Source: Methylobacterium sp. (GTDB lineage: Bacteria > Pseudomonadota > Alphaproteobacteria > Rhizobiales > Beijerinckiaceae). Taken from it: DNA of 15,115 nucleotides. The stretch is taken from positions 1-15,115 of the forward strand of contig JAJKJG010000406.1 of NCBI GenBank assembly GCA_021154065.1. The letters run 5' to 3'. Below, in pieces: positions 11,027-15,115 of the stretch. Position 1 is the first letter of the stretch. Every line of letters begins with the position of its first letter. Under the pieces are notes generated by a model, which searched no databases, was not told the origin of the DNA, and saw nothing but the letters and a program-made list of their open reading frames with translations. The position numbers and the translations under genes were made by a program.

Positions 11027-13585
11027 ATGGAGCGCGATCCCCTCGGCTTCGTCTGGCGCACGGCCCCGGCGCTTCATCTTGCCGCCTTTACCCTTCTGGT
11101 CCTCGCCTTCGGGCTCGCCTGGGTTGCCCTCGACCTCCTGCGCATCGCGCTCGATATTGGGATCGGCGGGACGGCCTTCGAGAGCGCGCCGTTCGCGTCC
11201 TTCCTGCGCCTGCAGATCGACCTTCCGGACCGGGTCGCCGATCAGCCGCTGGTGCTGTTCCAAGGCGTCAGCCTCGAGCGGACGCCGTTCATCTTCGCGA
11301 CCGCGGCGGCGCTCGCGGCGCTCGCCATCCTCGGCGCGCTGCTGACGCTGGCGCTGCGCCGGATCGAGACGGCGATCGAAGGGCGGGTCACGGCACGCCT
11401 GCGCCGGGACATGCTCCGCGGCATCCTGAACGCCCGCCCGAGCGCCCGCGAGGACGCCCGGCAGGCGGCGGCGCTCGCGAGCGAGGGCCTGTCGCAGAAC
11501 GCCGGCCGGATCGGCGCCGCCGTGATCACGCCGGTGATGGCCGGCGGCGGCATCGCGCTGGCCCTCCTCTACGCGCTTAGGACCGACTGGCGGCTGGCGC
11601 TTGCGCTCGCGGTGCTGTTCGCGGTCACGGCCTTCGTCTGGCCCTCGAAGCTCGAAGCGGAGGAGGGCGCCGAGACGACGCGTCGGACCGAGGGCTCCGC
11701 CCTGCGGCGCGCGCTCGACGACCTCGTCCGCCGCCTGCCGGCGATCCGCGCCCACGGCACCGGGGCGCAGGAGCGGGCCCGGATCGAGCAGGATCTGCGC
11801 CATCGTGCGGCGCCGGTGCGCGCCGGCGACCGCCAGCTTGCGGTCGCCGCAAGCGCCGGCTTCCTCGTCGCCGTCCTGGTGCCGGCGGCGATCGTCGCGC
11901 TCGGCGCCTGGCTGTCGCTCGCCGGTCGCGCGACGGCCGGCGAGGTGACGGCGACCGCGGTCGCAGGCGTCGTGGGGGCCCTCGCTCTTTCGGCCGTCAT
12001 GCGCTGGCGGCAGGATCTGGCGAGCGCGCGTCCGCTGTTCGAGGAGATCGCCCGGATGCTCGGCGGTTTCCAGGCCCGCGGCCAGTACGGCGGCACGACG
12101 GCGCTGCCCGGCGCCGGCGCGCTCGTCGCCCGCAAGGCGGCGGCCTACGATCCCGGCAGCGGCGCCCGGATCGCCGGCCTCGACGTCTCGCTGCCGCTTC
12201 CGGCGCATGTGGCGGTGGTCGGCGACGCGGCGTCCGGGGCCGGCGTCTTCGCGGCGCTCGCCGCCGGCCAGCTCGAGCCGGCGAGCGGCGAGCTGACCTA
12301 TGGCGGCATCGACCTCAAGACGGCAGACCCGGCCGAGCGGGCGCGACGGCTCGCCTATGCCGGCGGCGACACGGTGCTGGTCGCCGGCTCGCTTCGCCAG
12401 AACCTCCTCTACGGCTGCCCGAACCCGGACGCTGCCGAGATCGAGCACCGGCTGACCGACGCCGCGACGGCGGTCGGGCTCGACCGCCTGATCCATGCCC
12501 GCGGCCTGTCCGGCACGGTGAACCCGGGGCGGGAGCCGAAGCTCGCGGCCGCGATCGTCGACGCCCGCCGGGCGGTGCGCGCCGCGCTCGCGGCGGAAGG
12601 GATGGAGGACCTCGTCGAGCCGTTCGATCCGAAGCGCTACAATCATCAGGCGACGGTCGGCGAGAACCTCCTCTTCGGCATGCCGCTCGGCGACACCTTC
12701 CGCGAGGCGAACCTGCCCTCGCACCCCTTCGTGCGGGCGATCCTCGAGGCCGAAGGGCTGACGAAAACGCTGGCCGCCATGGGCCTGTCGATCGCGACGA
12801 GCCTCGTCGAGATCTTCGCCGACATCCCCGACGGCCACCCGCTGTTCGACCGCTTCTCCTTCTTCTCGGCGTCCGAGCGCGCCTATTTCGGCGATCTCGT
12901 CGAGCGCCAGGGCGAGCACCGCCGCGGCACCGAGACGGCGCGCGACCGCGAGCGGCTAATGGGCTTGGCGCTGCGCTACAGCGAGAGCCGGCACCGCCTC
13001 GGGCTCGTCACGCCCGACATCGAGGCGCGGCTCGTCGCGGCGCGGGCGGCCTTCGCCACCCTCCTGCCGCTGAGCCTCAAGCCGGCGATCGAGTTCTACG
13101 ACCCCGAGGCGCTGTGCGCCGCGGCGAGCCTGCAGGACAACCTGCTCTTCGGCCGGGTCAACCACGACCGCGCCGGCGCCGAGGCGCTGGTGCGGCGCCT
13201 CGTGCGACGCGTCCTCACCGACCGCGGCCTCGACCAGGACGTGATGCGGATCGGGCTCGAGACGCCGGTCGACGTGCGCGGATCCGATCTCGCCGGAAAC
13301 GAGATCGCCGCCATCGACGTCGCCCGCTGCCTGGTGCGCGGGCCGGACACCCTGATCGTCGAGCACGCCCTCGCCGGCCTGCCGCCCGGGGTCGCCGAGG
13401 AGGCCCTTACCCGGCTGCGCCGCGCCTTGGTCGGGCGCGGGCTCATCGTCGTGCTTCCCGAGCTGTCGCAACAGATGGATACGCCGCCCTTCGACGCGGT
13501 GCTGCGCTTCGACCGGGGCGCGGCGACCGTCGACAACCGCCGCCGCAGCGTCGCGGCGGCGCAAATTCCGGAGCCCGTCGCCTGA
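11027..13585 (+). CDS. ABC-exporter-like membrane protein with degenerate, expanded nucleotide-binding domain
   Basis: An 852-residue protein: a six-helix exporter-type membrane domain (hydrophobic segments near 15-45, 87-110, 163-205 and 271-325) followed by an ABC-type nucleotide-binding domain from about 365. All catalytic positions are altered. The Walker A equivalent at 399-407 reads GDAASGAGV (Lys to Ala). The Q-loop reads YAGGD (Gln to Gly447). The signature is LAGNE (755-759) instead of LSGGQ. Walker B is LIVEH (776-780), and the switch His is Pro811. Between Q-loop and signature are about 300 residues instead of about 60, containing two further copies of the NLLYG/NLLFG segment (456-463, 544-551, 702-709). 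The reading frame is intact, so this is not an obvious pseudogene. Start at ATG 11027 gives an N-terminus typical of related proteins; GTG 10952 is possible. The substrate is unknown, and it may be a non-ATPase membrane protein. Confidence 0.75.
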   Translation: MERDPLGFVWRTAPALHLAAFTLLVLAFGLAWVALDLLRIALDIGIGGTAFESAPFASFLRLQIDLPDRVADQPLVLFQGVSLERTPFIFATAAALAALAILGALLTLALRRIETAIEGRVTARLRRDMLRGILNARPSAREDARQAAALASEGLSQNAGRIGAAVITPVMAGGGIALALLYALRTDWRLALALAVLFAVTAFVWPSKLEAEEGAETTRRTEGSALRRALDDLVRRLPAIRAHGTGAQERARIEQDLRHRAAPVRAGDRQLAVAASAGFLVAVLVPAAIVALGAWLSLAGRATAGEVTATAVAGVVGALALSAVMRWRQDLASARPLFEEIARMLGGFQARGQYGGTTALPGAGALVARKAAAYDPGSGARIAGLDVSLPLPAHVAVVGDAASGAGVFAALAAGQLEPASGELTYGGIDLKTADPAERARRLAYAGGDTVLVAGSLRQNLLYGCPNPDAAEIEHRLTDAATAVGLDRLIHARGLSGTVNPGREPKLAAAIVDARRAVRAALAAEGMEDLVEPFDPKRYNHQATVGENLLFGMPLGDTFREANLPSHPFVRAILEAEGLTKTLAAMGLSIATSLVEIFADIPDGHPLFDRFSFFSASERAYFGDLVERQGEHRRGTETARDRERLMGLALRYSESRHRLGLVTPDIEARLVAARAAFATLLPLSLKPAIEFYDPEALCAAASLQDNLLFGRVNHDRAGAEALVRRLVRRVLTDRGLDQDVMRIGLETPVDVRGSDLAGNEIAAIDVARCLVRGPDTLIVEHALAGLPPGVAEEALTRLRRALVGRGLIVVLPELSQQMDTPPFDAVLRFDRGAATVDNRRRSVAAAQIPEPVA

Positions 13586-13638
13586 GCGTTCCGCATTCCT
13601 TCAGAAATTTCCTGCAATCTAGCCGTGAGGCGGGCACT

Positions 13639-13656
13639 ATGTGCGCTGGCGCACAT
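13639..13656. promoter_or_regulatory. Perfect 18-bp dyad upstream of the MBL-fold gene
   Basis: ATGTGCGC-TG-GCGCACAT has 8-bp perfect arms and a 2-bp centre, lying in the 136-bp gap between the ABC-like gene and the metallohydrolase gene, about 65 bp before the chosen start. The compact symmetry suits a dimeric DNA-binding regulator. No clear promoter hexamers were identified around it, and no regulator gene is adjacent. Confidence 0.35.
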
Positions 13657-13721
13657 CCGCGGCGTTGGATTGGCGGGACAGTCGGGACGTGACGTTGAGG
13701 CGAGTAGCGGAGCCTGCCGGC

Positions 13722-14558
13722 GTGCTCGGGATTAAGTTCTGGGGCGTGCGCGGCTCCGTGTGCGCTTCCGGCCCGGCATTCCGGGAATTCGGCGGCCACA
13801 CGCCTTGCGTCGAGGTGCGCTGCGGCGAGCGCCTCTTCATCGTCGATGCCGGGACCGGCCTGACGGCGCTGGGGACAGAGCTCGGCACGGACGCGCCGAA
13901 GGAATGCGACATCCTCCTCAGCCACCTCCACCTCGATCACATCGGCGGCCTGCCGTTCTTCAAGCCGGCGCTGATCGGGGACCGGCTGATCCGCACCCAT
14001 TGCGGCAATCTCGGCGGCCAGAGCGCCAAGGCGGCGCTCGAGCGGGTCTATTCGCCGCCGATCTTTCCGGTGCGGCTCGATCAGCTGCCGTCCCGCTTCG
14101 AGCATGTCGGCTTCAAGGCCGGGGAGACGCTTCGCTTCGGCGACGGCCACCGCGTCGACACCCTGCCCTTGCGCCATCCGGACGGCGCCACCGGATACCG
14201 CTTTGCTCATGGCGGCCGGATCGTCTGCTACATCAGCGACATCGAGCATGGCGAGCAATGGCCGCCGGAGGACCTCGTCCGCTTCGTCGCCAGTGCCGAT
14301 CTCGTCATCTACGACGGCATGTTCTCGGAAGAGGAGTATCCGCGCTGCCGCGGCTGGGGACATTCCACCTGGGAGAAGGGCGTCGCGCTCTGCCGCGCCG
14401 CCGATGCGAAGGCGCTGGCGATCTTCCACCTGCATCCGGCGCACGACGATGCCTTCCTACGCGCCGCCGAAGCCGAGATGAAGACGGTCATGCCGACGGC
14501 CTTCGTCGCCCGCGAAGGGCAGGCCGTGACGCTTGCCCGCGTCACCGAGCCGGCCTGA
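13722..14558 (+). CDS. MBL-fold metallohydrolase
   Basis: A 278-residue metallo-beta-lactamase-fold hydrolase. It starts with the IKFWGVRGSVCASGP and FGGHTPCVEVRCG strands typical of the RNase Z/PhnP-like (Lactamase_B_2) branch, then VDAGTGL. The metal motif is LSHLHLDHIGG with His68, His70, Asp72 and His73; further likely ligands are His152, Asp173, His214 (WGHSTWE) and His238 (LHPAHDD). Members cleave phosphodiester or similar bonds; the substrate here is unknown. No signal peptide. GTG 13722 was chosen because GGAG at 13709-13712 precedes it at a good distance and the conserved fold begins at residue 3; GTG 13689 (289 residues) or GTG 13641 (305 residues) are alternatives, the last lying within the dyad. 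It is on the same strand as the ABC-like gene and the transferase gene 54 bp downstream. Confidence 0.85.
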   Translation: MLGIKFWGVRGSVCASGPAFREFGGHTPCVEVRCGERLFIVDAGTGLTALGTELGTDAPKECDILLSHLHLDHIGGLPFFKPALIGDRLIRTHCGNLGGQSAKAALERVYSPPIFPVRLDQLPSRFEHVGFKAGETLRFGDGHRVDTLPLRHPDGATGYRFAHGGRIVCYISDIEHGEQWPPEDLVRFVASADLVIYDGMFSEEEYPRCRGWGHSTWEKGVALCRAADAKALAIFHLHPAHDDAFLRAAEAEMKTVMPTAFVAREGQAVTLARVTEPA

Positions 14559-14612
14559 TTCCCTCCGCAACCACCGTCGGCTAGGATCGGCCGCAGGGGG
14601 CCGCGGCGGCAC

Positions 14613-15115
14613 ATGGCATTTCTTGCGATCGCGAGCGGGGCGTCGGCCGTGGTGTGCGCCGGGCTGATCTGGCTCTTGTGGCCGGTGCTGCGGCGCTACG
14701 CGCTCGCCCGCCCGAACGCCCGCTCGAGCCACACGGTGCCGACGCCGCAAGGCGGCGGCATCGCGGTGATCGCGGCAACGCTCGCCGTCGCGAGCGCCGC
14801 GCTTGCCGCCACCGGCTTCCCGCCGGCGTCGGGAGCCTGGGTGCCCGTTGCCGCGATGACGCTCGCCCTGGCCGCGGCCGGAGCGGTCGACGACATCCGT
14901 CCGCTCTCTCCGCTCTTGCGTCTCGTGCTGCAGTCGCTCGCCGTCGGCGTCGTGGTGCTCGCCGCGAGCGGGACCGGCCGGCTGCTGCCGGGCATCGTGC
15001 CGCTGTGGCTCGAACGCGGATTGGCGGTCGTCGCCGGGGTCTGGTTCGTGAACCTCGTCAACTTCATGGACGGCATCGATTGGATCACCGTCGCCGAGAT
15101 GGCGCCGATCACGGC
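14613..15115 (+). CDS. Polyprenyl-phosphate sugar-1-phosphate transferase, WecA/MraY family, 5' part
   Basis: The first 167 residues of a membrane glycosyltransferase-4 family protein that runs off the end of the window. Such enzymes move a sugar-1-phosphate from UDP-sugar to undecaprenyl phosphate, the first step of O-antigen, capsule or related glycan synthesis. Visible features are hydrophobic segments at about 4-25, 50-68, 76-92, 103-118 and 135-149; the PNARSSH (34-40) and PTPQGGGIAV (43-52) loop; the DD pair at 93-94 (AVDDIRPLS); and VNFMDGIDW (149-157), the Mg2+-site region. This pattern is closer to WecA/WbpL enzymes than to MraY itself. The ATG at 14613 gives the usual N-terminal helix but lacks a strong ribosome-binding site. 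Confidence 0.85.
   Translation, partial: MAFLAIASGASAVVCAGLIWLLWPVLRRYALARPNARSSHTVPTPQGGGIAVIAATLAVASAALAATGFPPASGAWVPVAAMTLALAAAGAVDDIRPLSPLLRLVLQSLAVGVVVLAASGTGRLLPGIVPLWLERGLAVVAGVWFVNLVNFMDGIDWITVAEMAPIT

Noticed and set aside
8998..11580. 860-codon plus-strand ORF across mmcB, the GMC gene and the start of the ABC-like gene
   Set aside because: It crosses three genes with recognisable domains on the other strand or frame, and shows no domain itself.
11021..12919. 632-codon minus-strand ORF antisense to the ABC-like gene
   Set aside because: Arg/Gly/Asp-rich antisense composition with no motif; the plus frame has membrane helices and an NBD-like fold. Because the plus-strand NBD is degenerate I checked this alternative more carefully, but the NLLYG, VARCLV and TMD patterns support the plus strand.
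13443..14444. 333-codon minus-strand ORF antisense to the MBL-fold gene
   Set aside because: The plus strand has the complete HxHxDH motif and fold; the antisense frame has no recognisable feature.

Overview
The window is GC-rich DNA with the codon bias of an alphaproteobacterium. Three things point to the Hyphomicrobiales (Rhizobiales): a regB/regA redox two-component pair, a tandem LexA operator of the alphaproteobacterial GAAC-N7-GAAC type in front of an mmcB-like gene, and the dispersed AGCATGATC...GATCATGCT palindromic repeat that is common in that order. I cannot name the genus from the sequence. No tRNA, rRNA, CRISPR array, transposase or phage gene was seen; the content looks chromosomal.

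Layout. 1-3519 (+): the 3' end of an acyl-CoA synthetase gene resembling dicarboxylate--CoA ligase PimA, then the large and small subunits of a pimeloyl-CoA-type heteromeric acyl-CoA dehydrogenase (pimC, pimD). Both gaps between these genes are filled by a short palindromic repeat. Together they would activate a dicarboxylic or medium-chain acid to its CoA ester and introduce the first double bond of beta-oxidation. 3480-5572 (-): a two-gene operon encoding a periplasmic SBP56-family methanethiol oxidase (mtoX) and a SCO1/SenC copper chaperone, convergent with pimD and overlapping its 3' end. 5573-6043: a non-coding stretch holding a 12-bp perfect dyad centred on a possible mtoX -35 box, and a 200-bp long inverted repeat. 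6044-8031 (+): regB sensor kinase and regA response regulator. 8047-8145: the Hyphomicrobiales repeat.

8146-9267 (-): a DUF29 gene downstream of mmcB, preceded by two overlapping perfect LexA boxes, probably a small SOS operon. 9271-10893 (-): a GMC-family FAD oxidoreductase. 11027-13585 (+): an 852-residue ABC-exporter-like membrane protein in which every ATPase motif has lost its catalytic residue and the helical part of the nucleotide-binding domain is expanded by two extra NLLFG modules. 13722-14558 (+): an MBL-fold metallohydrolase. 14613-15115 (+): the 5' part of a WecA/MraY-family polyprenyl-phosphate sugar-1-phosphate transferase, running off the window.

The most unusual items are the pseudo-ATPase ABC protein with the triplicated module, the stacked LexA half-sites controlling mmcB and perhaps DUF29, and the copper-dependent methanethiol oxidase module whose promoter region carries a strong dyad. 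Most long ORFs in other frames are by-products of the high GC content and are left out.
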